A stretch of DNA of 64,000 nt. Origin: Saprospiraceae bacterium (GTDB lineage Bacteria > Bacteroidota > Bacteroidia > Chitinophagales > Saprospiraceae). The notes under the pieces are model-generated. The model was not told the origin of the DNA. It saw only the letters and a program-made list of their open reading frames with translations, and did not search any database. Below, in pieces: positions 18,023-26,042 of the stretch (position 1 is its first letter; every line of letters starts with the position of its first letter). The translations under genes were made by a program, and so were the position numbers. The DNA lies in contig JANQZX010000035.1 of NCBI GenBank assembly GCA_030728245.1, positions 17,732 to 81,731 of the forward strand. Reading direction: 5' to 3'.

Positions 18023-18592
18023 TTAATGCTTAATTTCTTGTTTATCAGCAAATAATATGATTTTATCCTCGCCTGATTCCTCTTCCCATTCTACACTAAC
18101 ATAGGCCTTATCCAAGGCATCTACCTGAATACCCGTGAAAGTACTTTGAATGGGAAGATGTCTGTTAAACCGTCGGTTAACCATGACCAATAGCGTAACT
18201 TCAGAGGGTCTTCCAAAATGATTTAATGCCGTTAAAGCAGCTTGAGTCGTTCTGCCTGTGTACAAGACATCATCAATCAAGATAACCTTTTTTCCCTCTA
18301 TGAGGAATGGCATATCGGTGTAATTTGCTTCCAAAGGTTTATCCCTTCTTCTAAAATCGTCTCTGTAAAAGGTAATATCCAACACACCTAAAACGGGTGC
18401 ATTCATACCTGGTTCAATAGAAATTCGTTGAACTAAACGCTTGGCAAGTACCACGCCTCTAGGTTGAATAGCAACAAAACAGACATTTTCGAAGGGTTCA
18501 AATTCTTCCATTAGCGTTTGTGCCAGACGTTCTATGGTAAGAGAGAATAACTCCTTATCCATGATTAATCTTCCAAGACCCACGTCACTCAT
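18023..18592 (-). CDS. pyrR: PyrR bifunctional pyrimidine regulator / uracil phosphoribosyltransferase
   Basis: A 189-residue type I phosphoribosyltransferase. The PRPP-binding loop is VILIDDVLYTGRT (residues 103-115). In Firmicutes PyrR binds pyr mRNA and causes attenuation; it also has uracil phosphoribosyltransferase activity. Here only 7 nt separate it from glnS, so no leader of the PyrR-binding type can lie directly upstream, and any regulatory role must act elsewhere. Met11 (MDKELFSLT) is an alternative start. Assigned by the signature loop, length and pairing with pyrB. Confidence 0.92.
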   Translation of the reverse strand: MSDVGLGRLIMDKELFSLTIERLAQTLMEEFEPFENVCFVAIQPRGVVLAKRLVQRISIEPGMNAPVLGVLDITFYRDDFRRRDKPLEANYTDMPFLIEGKKVILIDDVLYTGRTTQAALTALNHFGRPSEVTLLVMVNRRFNRHLPIQSTFTGIQVDALDKAYVSVEWEEESGEDKIILFADKQEIKH

Positions 18593-18599
18593 ATCGATA

Positions 18600-20276
18600 T
18601 CATTTCGTTACAAAAGAATCCTTTAACCCTACGGTCCTGTTAAATACAGGCAAATCACTTCTACTATCCTTATCTTTACAATAATAACCTTGTCTCAAAA
18701 ATTGATACGTCTGTCCTGCTGCTGCGTCTAATAAAGACGCTTCAACCTTAGCTGAAACATTGATTTTTAAAGAATCCTTATTCACAAAACTTAAGAAATC
18801 AATGTCTTCATCTGCCGTAGGTTCAGGCACAGTAAACAACCTTTCATAATCGCGTATTTCAGCCGTTACCGCATGCGATGCCTCTACCCAATGCAGAGTA
18901 CCCTTTACTTTTAATCCCGATGTATCTTGTCCCGATTTACTTTCCGGAAAATAAGTACACAAAATTTCTATAATTTCGCCCGTTTCCTTATTCTTAATAA
19001 CCTCGTCACATTTGATTATATATGCGCCTTTCAATCTCACTAATTGTCCGGGTGCCAGTCTAAAATATTTTGGAGGAGGATTTTCTGAAAAATCATCTCT
19101 TTCAATATATAATTGATTTGAAAAAGGAACCAATCTTGTACCTCCTTCCATATCTTCCGGATTATTTTCCATAGGTAACCAATCCACTTGATTTTCGGGA
19201 AAATTACTGAGCGTCACTTTTACAGGATCGAGAACAGCCATAGCCCTTAGCGCCGTTTTATTTAAAACCTCTCTAACAGAAAATTCAAGTAACTCAATAG
19301 ATATTAAATTATCTCTTTTCGCCACCCCGGCGCGATCACAAAAAGCAACAATTGCTTTAGCTGGATAGCCCCTTCTGCGCATGCCTGAAATCGTAGACAT
19401 CCTTGGGTCATCCCAACCAGAAACTAAGTTCTCTTGAATCAATCTAAGTAGTTTACGCTTACTTGTTATCATGTAAGCTACATTCATTCTTGCAAATTCA
19501 ATTTGACGGGAAGGAAATATACCTAACTGTTGAATGAACCAATCGTAGAGATCTCTGTGATGCCTGAATTCTAAACTACAGAGAGAATGAGTTATATTTT
19601 CTATGGCATCACTTTGACCATGAGCAAAGTCATACATAGGATAAATACACCATTTATCAGCCGTTCTATGGTGATGAGCATGTTTAATACGATATATAAT
19701 AGGATCTCTAAAATGCATATTTGGGGAGGACATATCAATCTTAGCCCTTAGTACTTTTTCTCCATCCTTGAAAGAACCATCTTTCATAGCCGTGAATAAA
19801 GCTTTATTCTCTGCTATGGTTCTATCCCTGAATGGGCTATTTTTTCCAGGCGTTGCAGGGTTCCCCTTCATTTCCGCAATCTGAGCTGACGACGAATCAT
19901 CAACATAAGCCAGACCTTTGTCTATAAGGTCATGCGCAAAAGCATATAACGTGTCGAAATAATCAGATGCATAACATTCTTGCCCCCATTGGTAACCCAG
20001 CCAGGAGACATCCTCTCTTATTCTGTCAACAAATAGCGTCTCTTCCGTGACCGGATTTGTATCATCAAACCTAAGATTACAAACCCCACCGTACTGCGCA
20101 GCAAGACCAAAATTAACTACGATGGCTTTGGCATGCCCTATGTGTAAATATCCATTTGGCTCAGGGGGAAAACGAGTTTGCAATCGCCCATTATTTTTCC
20201 CTATGGCTAAATCATCAAGTATTATCTGCTCGATAAAATGTAATGATTTTTCTTCTTTTTCCTCAATTTGCGACAT
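18600..20276 (-). CDS. glnS: Glutaminyl-tRNA synthetase
   Basis: A 558-residue class I aminoacyl-tRNA synthetase. The HIGH motif is at residues 45-48 (PPEPNGYLHIGHAKA) and the KMSKS-like loop is ITSKRKL. The C-terminal region (from about residue 340) carries the two beta-barrel anticodon-binding domains. The FPPEPNG motif separates it from GltX. It sits between argS (25 bp upstream) and pyrR (7 bp downstream), all on the minus strand, so it may share a transcript with both. Confidence 0.96.
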   Translation of the reverse strand: MSQIEEKEEKSLHFIEQIILDDLAIGKNNGRLQTRFPPEPNGYLHIGHAKAIVVNFGLAAQYGGVCNLRFDDTNPVTEETLFVDRIREDVSWLGYQWGQECYASDYFDTLYAFAHDLIDKGLAYVDDSSSAQIAEMKGNPATPGKNSPFRDRTIAENKALFTAMKDGSFKDGEKVLRAKIDMSSPNMHFRDPIIYRIKHAHHHRTADKWCIYPMYDFAHGQSDAIENITHSLCSLEFRHHRDLYDWFIQQLGIFPSRQIEFARMNVAYMITSKRKLLRLIQENLVSGWDDPRMSTISGMRRRGYPAKAIVAFCDRAGVAKRDNLISIELLEFSVREVLNKTALRAMAVLDPVKVTLSNFPENQVDWLPMENNPEDMEGGTRLVPFSNQLYIERDDFSENPPPKYFRLAPGQLVRLKGAYIIKCDEVIKNKETGEIIEILCTYFPESKSGQDTSGLKVKGTLHWVEASHAVTAEIRDYERLFTVPEPTADEDIDFLSFVNKDSLKINVSAKVEASLLDAAAGQTYQFLRQGYYCKDKDSRSDLPVFNRTVGLKDSFVTK

Positions 20277-20301
20277 AATAATTTCTTAACTTATATATAA
20301 A

Positions 20302-22149
20302 TCACATCTTATCTGGCATTTCTATACCCAAAAGATTCATACTGTGGTTTAAAACACTGCCTACCGCCTTACTCATGCATAATCTAAAACTTCTCACTGC
20401 CAAATCATCTGCTTTGAGAATAGAATGTTCGTGATAAAAACGGTGGTAATTTTTTGCTAAAGCATAAGCATAATTTGCGATAGCTGAAGGATCATATTGT
20501 AAAGCTGATTCCTCAATAACACTCGGATATTGATACAATTGCTGAATAATTTCTCTTTCCTCCAATACAAATTCAATATAATTCTCCGCAATATTGGCGT
20601 CAAAATCGCCTGCTTTGCGCAAAACAGATTGAATTCTAACAAAAGCATTTTGAATATATGGACCCGTTTGCCCTTGCATGTCAACCGATTCTTTGGGATC
20701 AAAGGTCATTCTTTTCTGTGGCTGTACTTTAATTATAAAATATTTAAGTGCTGCGAGACCAATTTTCCTAATAATTTCCGACCGCTCAGCATCAGTTAAA
20801 TCAGCCAATACACCTCGTTCTTCCGAATTTTTTCTGGCTTCGAGAACAACCTCGGCAATTAAATCATCTGCATCAACCACCGTACCTTCTCTCGACTTCA
20901 TTTTACCTGTCGGTAAATCGACCATACCATAAGACAAATGATGGAGACCTTCAGCAAAAGGTACTTTTAATTTTTTAGCTATTTCGAAAAGCACTTGAAA
21001 ATGATAATTTTGTTCATCTGCAACAACATAAATCATTTTATTAGCTTTGAAATCGTCATATCTAAGTTCAGCTGTACCTAAATCCTGGGTAATATAAACG
21101 GAGGTTCCGTCTTTTCTAAGGACTACCTTTTTATCGAGTTTAACATCCGTCAAGTCAATCCAGACAGAACCATCAGCTTCTTTATAGAAGACTGATTTTT
21201 CAATTCCCGCTTGAACAATATCTTTTCCTAATAGGTAAGTTTCTGATTCATAGTACAATTTATCGAAATGAACACCCAATAACTTATAGGTATAATCAAA
21301 ACCGGCATATACCCACTGATTCATTTGAGACCAGGTAGCGATGGTTTCTTCCTCACCAGCTTCCCAGTTCCTTAACATTTCAGCAGCTTGTTTACCCAAT
21401 TCACTGTAGGCGTTGAAATATAAATCTTTGTAAGATTTAAAAAAAGCTACTTCTGATTGATCATCCTTTTTCTTGCTTTCGAATACTTCTCTGGCTTCTG
21501 CGGTAAGTTGCCAGGTAGCGTATTCTTCTTGAAACTTTTGCTCGAAGAGAACATAGTAACTACCTACAAAAAAATCACCTTTAATGCCCGTATTTTCAGG
21601 TGTTTTATCGGCACCCCATATTTTTCTTGCCAACATGCTTTTGCATATCGCAATACCTCTGTCATTAATAATCTGGACATTAAAAACATCGAAACCGGCA
21701 GCTTTTAAAATTTTAGAAACAGACCAGCCAATTAATATATTTCGAATATGACCCAGATGTAAAGGTTTATTTGTATTTGGGGAAGAAAATTCCACCAAAA
21801 CCCTTTCACCATTTGCAGGAAGCTCTCCAAAGGTAGGATTATCCTGAAGGCTTAAAACGAAGGCATTCCAAAAGGAGGGTACAAAAGAAAGATTTAGAAA
21901 ACCTTGAATTACATTAAAAGAATCAATTTCAGGCAAATTTTTCACTAAAATAAGACCTAATTCTTCGCCTATGATGTCAGGTTTCTTCTTCGCTAATTTA
22001 GTTAATGGAAAAGTAACGACGGTAAAATCTCCTTGAAACTCTTTCCTGGTTGGTGTAATTGGTAATAAGTTTTCAGAAATATCCAACCCATAAAGTTCTT
22101 TTACGGCTAAATTAAGGTGATGCTGTATCAGCGAGGCGGCATTTTTCAT
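20302..22149 (-). CDS. argS: Arginyl-tRNA synthetase
   Basis: A 615-residue class I synthetase. It has the N-terminal Arg-S additional domain (residues 1-90), the HIGH-like HLGH at 131-134 in FSSPNTNKPLHLGH, a KMSKS-like loop (GKMKSREGTV) and a C-terminal DALR anticodon-binding domain. It is the first gene of a long minus-strand run (argS, glnS, pyrR, pyrB, redoxin, sixA and on). A TACTTTTG -7 box lies 32 nt upstream of the start. Confidence 0.96.
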   Translation of the reverse strand: MKNAASLIQHHLNLAVKELYGLDISENLLPITPTRKEFQGDFTVVTFPLTKLAKKKPDIIGEELGLILVKNLPEIDSFNVIQGFLNLSFVPSFWNAFVLSLQDNPTFGELPANGERVLVEFSSPNTNKPLHLGHIRNILIGWSVSKILKAAGFDVFNVQIINDRGIAICKSMLARKIWGADKTPENTGIKGDFFVGSYYVLFEQKFQEEYATWQLTAEAREVFESKKKDDQSEVAFFKSYKDLYFNAYSELGKQAAEMLRNWEAGEEETIATWSQMNQWVYAGFDYTYKLLGVHFDKLYYESETYLLGKDIVQAGIEKSVFYKEADGSVWIDLTDVKLDKKVVLRKDGTSVYITQDLGTAELRYDDFKANKMIYVVADEQNYHFQVLFEIAKKLKVPFAEGLHHLSYGMVDLPTGKMKSREGTVVDADDLIAEVVLEARKNSEERGVLADLTDAERSEIIRKIGLAALKYFIIKVQPQKRMTFDPKESVDMQGQTGPYIQNAFVRIQSVLRKAGDFDANIAENYIEFVLEEREIIQQLYQYPSVIEESALQYDPSAIANYAYALAKNYHRFYHEHSILKADDLAVRSFRLCMSKAVGSVLNHSMNLLGIEMPDKM

Positions 22150-22180
22150 AGACTCAGGTAGAAAACATTGATAACTGGGA

Positions 22181-22188
22181 CAAAAGTA
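22181..22188 (-). promoter_or_regulatory. -7 box (TACTTTTG) for argS
   Basis: A perfect TAnnTTTG on the minus strand in the 57-bp gap between rsmD and argS, giving argS its own promoter. Confidence 0.5.
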
Positions 22189-22206
22189 GCCAAATTTTCC
22201 CTTATT

Positions 22207-22743
22207 TCATCTAAAAAAACTAAATTGGGTTTCACCATAATTCCTCATTTGCCAAAAACGAGGATGATCGTTGAACTTATGATTTGGATTATGCTCCAAA
22301 ACAAAGAAACCATCTTCCATCAAAATGGGGTACTTGAATATTAAATCCGGTATATCGTCCAAAGTAGTTAGTGAATAAGGAGGACCTGCAAAAATATAAC
22401 TAAATTTCTCTGTACAACGAGGTATAAATCTGAATATATCATCTCGTTCGATACGAATATGCGGTTCAATATCCAATTGTTTAGCCATTCCCTTTACAAA
22501 CTGCACACATGGAGAAAATTTATCTACATACGTTACTGAGGTACATCCTCTTGAAATAAATTCATAACTATGGCTACCTGTCCCACCAAAAAGATCTAAA
22601 AATTTTGTCTCTTCGTAGTCGAGTAAATTTCCCAACATATTGAAAAGTCCTTCTTTAGCAATATCTGTTGTTGGTCTGGTCGGCCATTTATCCGCCGGCG
22701 GGCTAAAACGTCGGCCTTTAAATTTACCTGAGATAATACGCAT
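22207..22743 (-). CDS. rsmD: RsmD-family 16S rRNA (guanine-N2) methyltransferase
   Basis: A 178-residue Rossmann-fold methyltransferase. The family start MRIISGKFKGRRF and the SAM loop DLFGGTGS (residues 50-57) are clear. The catalytic motif, normally DPPY or NPPY, reads AGPPY here, with Gly120 in place of the acidic or amide residue (codon GGT at 22384-22386, one base from GAT). That residue normally orients the target guanine amine, so activity is uncertain unless the substitution is lineage-specific. It lies 27 bp after the DUF3822 gene, its usual partner in Bacteroidota. Confidence 0.85.
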   Translation of the reverse strand: MRIISGKFKGRRFSPPADKWPTRPTTDIAKEGLFNMLGNLLDYEETKFLDLFGGTGSHSYEFISRGCTSVTYVDKFSPCVQFVKGMAKQLDIEPHIRIERDDIFRFIPRCTEKFSYIFAGPPYSLTTLDDIPDLIFKYPILMEDGFFVLEHNPNHKFNDHPRFWQMRNYGETQFSFFR

Positions 22744-22770
22744 AAAATGACTTGGTTTCTTCTAAGACCC

Positions 22771-23592
22771 TCAGATTAAGTGGTCTAATACTTTTGATTC
22801 TGACACTATTCGGGTCTTGGTATCAGATGAAATAATGAGCTGAGCATTTAAAAATTTAACCCGGCTAAATAAAGACTTAAGTTTAATGACTACTTCACTA
22901 TCGTCGTCACAATCACCCCAAATATAGGCTGTTTCGAGCACGGGGTTCAATTTAAATTGAGAACATACCAGCATAATGTAATATTGAAAATCAGTTAATT
23001 GATTACAATAAAACTGATTTGCAAATTGAAAAAAATTATCTCTATAGATAAAAATCAGAACACTCTTCTTTGAAATCCTGCAAAATATATGAGTATCATA
23101 CAATTCCTGATCTCTTAAAAAAGGCAATGTTTTATTAAAAACAGGCGTTGGAATATTTCCAGGATAGAGATGACGAGAAAGATTTTCCTGAAAAAAATTC
23201 AATTTATAGCTGATGGCCAGATCTAACTCAGGCAACATACTATAGTTTACATTAACATTATCCTCCTTGGGCGAGAGGTGTTCGAAGCAGGCATTAAGAT
23301 TTTCTTTACTGAACAGTCTGGTTGGCAGAAAAGAAAAAAACGATGGAATCACCTGATAGGAAAAAGAATGATGTGCTGAATTAAACAGAGTATCTTTCCT
23401 AATTTCGGTGGACAGGTGTAAAACATCGTCAATAGAATGCTTTTCCGAAGACCAATCATATTGATGATATGCTAGTACAACGTTTTTAAAATTTATTATA
23501 CTTAAACTAAAACTGTCCACTCCTAACAGAATGGACAGTTTTACATTAGAAGAATATTCTTTTTCCCAGTTAGGGTAAATATATTCAACCAT
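22771..23592 (-). CDS. DUF3822 family protein
   Basis: A 273-residue cytoplasmic protein with no signal peptide or membrane helix. The opening VKLSILLGVDSFSLSIIN and the central ISYKLN / YDTHIFCRISKKSVLIFI regions fit DUF3822, which has an actin-like (ASKHA) fold and is nearly always beside rsmD in Bacteroidota. Function is unknown; the gene pairing suggests a role linked to ribosome modification or assembly, which is inference only. It is 3 bp from the upstream anchored protein gene. Confidence 0.78.
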   Translation of the reverse strand: MVEYIYPNWEKEYSSNVKLSILLGVDSFSLSIINFKNVVLAYHQYDWSSEKHSIDDVLHLSTEIRKDTLFNSAHHSFSYQVIPSFFSFLPTRLFSKENLNACFEHLSPKEDNVNVNYSMLPELDLAISYKLNFFQENLSRHLYPGNIPTPVFNKTLPFLRDQELYDTHIFCRISKKSVLIFIYRDNFFQFANQFYCNQLTDFQYYIMLVCSQFKLNPVLETAYIWGDCDDDSEVVIKLKSLFSRVKFLNAQLIISSDTKTRIVSESKVLDHLI

Positions 23593-23595
23593 ATT

Positions 23596-24180
23596 TTACC
23601 AGTTTCCAGCAAGATTTGGAGAATTCAGATTTCCAAATTTTATTGGATTTGCTGGGTCATACTTTTGATCGTACTTAGAGTATTTTAGAGAACCGAAACT
23701 ACCCATGAAGCTTGAATAAGGTGTTCCTACCTGTACAACAGGGACTTTAGTACCTTGATATTCAATTTCTAAAGCTTCCATTTCAAATTCTGCACCATTA
23801 CCAAAAGGAACTACGGCTAAAGAAGCAAAATCGGTAATGCCTAATTTGTTAAGCATTGAATCTTTAGCCGGGCGAAGAATTGTTTCATAAGTAACTTCTC
23901 CCTTGAAATTCGGATCATCTGGATCACCATTTACGTTAATAATAGTAAAATTGCCCGTGTTAAGTACCATTGCCAGGGTATCGAATGTTGGTGCGAATAC
24001 ACCTGTGATATCTCGGTATGCTTCCTGGGCAACTCTAATTTTGGTCAATTTTTCTTGCACAATTTGCTCTCTCGTTTCCTTTACATCCTTGAAAGCTATA
24101 GGTTCACGAATGCTGTCATAAAGGGCATAAATAAGTAACGCTGCAAGGGCTACAAGGGCTAGGTTGATTATTAATCTCAT
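23596..24180 (-). CDS. Unknown membrane-anchored protein
   Basis: A 194-residue protein I cannot assign. It has one N-terminal transmembrane helix (MRLIINLALVALAALLIYALYDS), then an amphipathic helix (KETREQIVQEKLTKIRVAQEAY), the segment RDITGVFAPTFDTLAMVL, and a probable beta-rich C-terminal domain. A long helix followed by a short soluble domain is reminiscent of pseudopilins, but there is no prepilin cleavage site. It heads a tight cluster with DUF3822 and rsmD. The C-terminal YSKYDQKYDPANPIKFGNL is polar and probably extracytoplasmic. Confidence 0.6.
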   Translation of the reverse strand: MRLIINLALVALAALLIYALYDSIREPIAFKDVKETREQIVQEKLTKIRVAQEAYRDITGVFAPTFDTLAMVLNTGNFTIINVNGDPDDPNFKGEVTYETILRPAKDSMLNKLGITDFASLAVVPFGNGAEFEMEALEIEYQGTKVPVVQVGTPYSSFMGSFGSLKYSKYDQKYDPANPIKFGNLNSPNLAGNW

Positions 24181-24294
24181 TTGTCGGTCAGTTTTGTTGC
24201 AATTATACTATTTTTTATAAAAATTACACACCAAAATGATAAAAATCGAATAAATATTATTTTTTGTGTAATTTTTTCGGTTCGTAAAGGTTGT

Positions 24295-24302
24295 TACCTT
24301 TG
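24295..24302 (+). promoter_or_regulatory. -7 box (TACCTTTG) for tsaD
   Basis: A perfect TAnnTTTG that lies inside the longest possible tsaD reading frame, which would begin with TTG at 24291. Its position argues that translation starts at the ATG at 24336, about 34 nt downstream. Confidence 0.55.
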
Positions 24303-24335
24303 TCCAAATTTACAAAAATATTTTATAAGATTACT

Positions 24336-25337
24336 ATGGCTATTATTTTAGCAATCGAAACTTCCTGTGATGACACCTCTGCAGCTATTGTAAAAGATGG
24401 TAAAGTATTATCCAATATTGTGTCAACTCAAATGATGCATATTGAATATGGCGGCGTTGTCCCTGAAGTAGCTTCACGAGCCCATTTACAAAAAATAGTT
24501 CCTGTAGTCAATGAGGCTATACTTGCATCGGGGATAGATAAAAATAATATTGAAGCCGTCGCATTTACCAAAGGCCCAGGGTTACTGGGTTCATTACTCG
24601 TGGGTGTTTCTTTCGCCAAAGCTTATGCCCTCGCAAAAAATATTCCTCTCATCGAAGTTAATCATTTAGCGGCGCACGTGCTTGCCCATTTTGCCCAACC
24701 GCCCTACCCTTCCTTTCCTTTTTTGTGCCTAACGGTTAGTGGTGGTCACACGCAAATCATTCAGGTTAACAACTATCTGGATATGAATATATTAGGTCAA
24801 ACACTAGATGATGCGGCCGGAGAGGCCTTTGACAAAGCGGGAAAAATGATGGGGCTCCCATACCCGGCAGGCCCATTAATTGACAAATTGGCAGCATTGG
24901 GTAAGCCCATTTTTACCTTTCCTGAACCAAAACTAGCAGATTTAAATTATAGCTTCAGCGGCATTAAAACCTCCATTTTATATTTTTTGAAAAAAGAAAA
25001 GGAAAAGAATCCAGCCTTTGTAGAGGAAAATTTAAATGATTTGTGTGCATCCATTCAGGAAACCATCGTTCGCACCCTCCTTTACCAAGTTGAAAAAGCT
25101 GCTCATTTGACTGGAATCAGGGAAATAGCTATTGCCGGTGGTGTATCAGCTAACCGTCGTTTAAGAACTTTACTTCAAGAAAAAGCTACAGCAAATCAGT
25201 GGAATGCTTACGTCCCTGATATCGCTTTATGCACTGATAATGCAGGTATGATCGGCATTGTGGCACATTACAAATACGAAAAGGGAGATTTTTCAGATCA
25301 GGATGTCAGTCCTTCCGCGCGGTTTCCTTTGGGGTAA
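24336..25337 (+). CDS. tsaD: tRNA N6-adenosine threonylcarbamoyltransferase TsaD
   Basis: Transfers threonylcarbamoyl to A37 of ANN-decoding tRNAs. From the ATG at 24336 the protein is 333 residues, normal for the family, and opens with the expected MAIILAIETSCDDTS. Metal ligands His110 and His114 are in EVNHLAAHVLAH, and the nucleotide-binding motif SGGHTQI and IAGGVSANRRL follow. The upstream in-frame extension to 24291 is rejected because it would start with TTG and contain the promoter. The gene is convergent with the DUF697-SHOCT gene, 3 bp apart. Confidence 0.96.
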   Translation: MAIILAIETSCDDTSAAIVKDGKVLSNIVSTQMMHIEYGGVVPEVASRAHLQKIVPVVNEAILASGIDKNNIEAVAFTKGPGLLGSLLVGVSFAKAYALAKNIPLIEVNHLAAHVLAHFAQPPYPSFPFLCLTVSGGHTQIIQVNNYLDMNILGQTLDDAAGEAFDKAGKMMGLPYPAGPLIDKLAALGKPIFTFPEPKLADLNYSFSGIKTSILYFLKKEKEKNPAFVEENLNDLCASIQETIVRTLLYQVEKAAHLTGIREIAIAGGVSANRRLRTLLQEKATANQWNAYVPDIALCTDNAGMIGIVAHYKYEKGDFSDQDVSPSARFPLG

Positions 25338-25340
25338 AAA

Positions 25341-26042
25341 TTATTCTTCCAAGATTTTTTTCTTCATAGCAGTGAACTCTTCATCCGACAGTATTCCTTG
25401 CTCCTTTAACTCGGCTAATGCTTTTAATCGGCTAACAACATCCGAACCTGTAGATGGATTACCTCCAGTTGCAGGCTTTTCATTCTTAAGATCTTCTACT
25501 ACTTTTTTTCCCTTTTCAAATTGTTCTTTGTACAATTTCCTTAATCTTTCAGGATCAAAATCAAGGATAGTCCCACCTGAAGAAAAATGTTTTTTAAATA
25601 CCTCTCCCAGCGCATAAGTAGATGCTCCTGCAAAAACGGATACCGTAATACCTCCGACAATACTTCCCAATCCAGGAATCATCTTAACTACACTCCCTGC
25701 CGTTATTCTGGCGAGCGTAGAACTTGTTAAGGAAGTTACAATGGCTTTACCCTGCGTTTCTGCAAAATTAATGTTATATACTTTACATAACTGCCTGATC
25801 ATATCTAGTTGCAAAGCAGAAATAGCGAAAATATCTGCTATCAAAACTGGGATTAATCCCGCACCCATGGACCAGATAACATGATTGCGAATGATGGTAT
25901 CTGCATGTTTATTTTGTTCCGAATCCTGACTCATATTAGTATTTTTTGAAAAACCATGAATATATATTTCACTCGCTTTTTTAACGGCTTTAAAAATATA
26001 ATTACCCTTTTCTTTTTCCCAAAAATTTCGACGTTCTGCCAT
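25341..26042 (-). CDS. DUF697 membrane protein with C-terminal SHOCT domain
   Basis: A 233-residue protein with a DUF697 (YcjF/GTPase-associated) domain: IIRNHVIWSMGAGLIPVLIADIF is the first membrane hairpin, QLDMIRQLCKVYNINF the linking helix, and IPGLGSIVGGITVSVFAGASTYALG the second hydrophobic part. The last 30 residues (LKALAELKEQGILSDEEFTAMKKKIL) are a SHOCT oligomerisation module. The start ATG overlaps the stop of the alpha-2-macroglobulin gene by one base (TAATG), which suggests coupling. An internal Met37 (MSQDSEQNKH) is an alternative start that better matches family length. Function is unknown. Confidence 0.78.
   Translation of the reverse strand: MAERRNFWEKEKGNYIFKAVKKASEIYIHGFSKNTNMSQDSEQNKHADTIIRNHVIWSMGAGLIPVLIADIFAISALQLDMIRQLCKVYNINFAETQGKAIVTSLTSSTLARITAGSVVKMIPGLGSIVGGITVSVFAGASTYALGEVFKKHFSSGGTILDFDPERLRKLYKEQFEKGKKVVEDLKNEKPATGGNPSTGSDVVSRLKALAELKEQGILSDEEFTAMKKKILEE

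Noticed and set aside
24291-24335. N-terminal extension of tsaD from TTG at 24291
   Set aside because: The extension includes the -7 box and is not found in the family; the ATG at 24336 gives the standard N-terminus.
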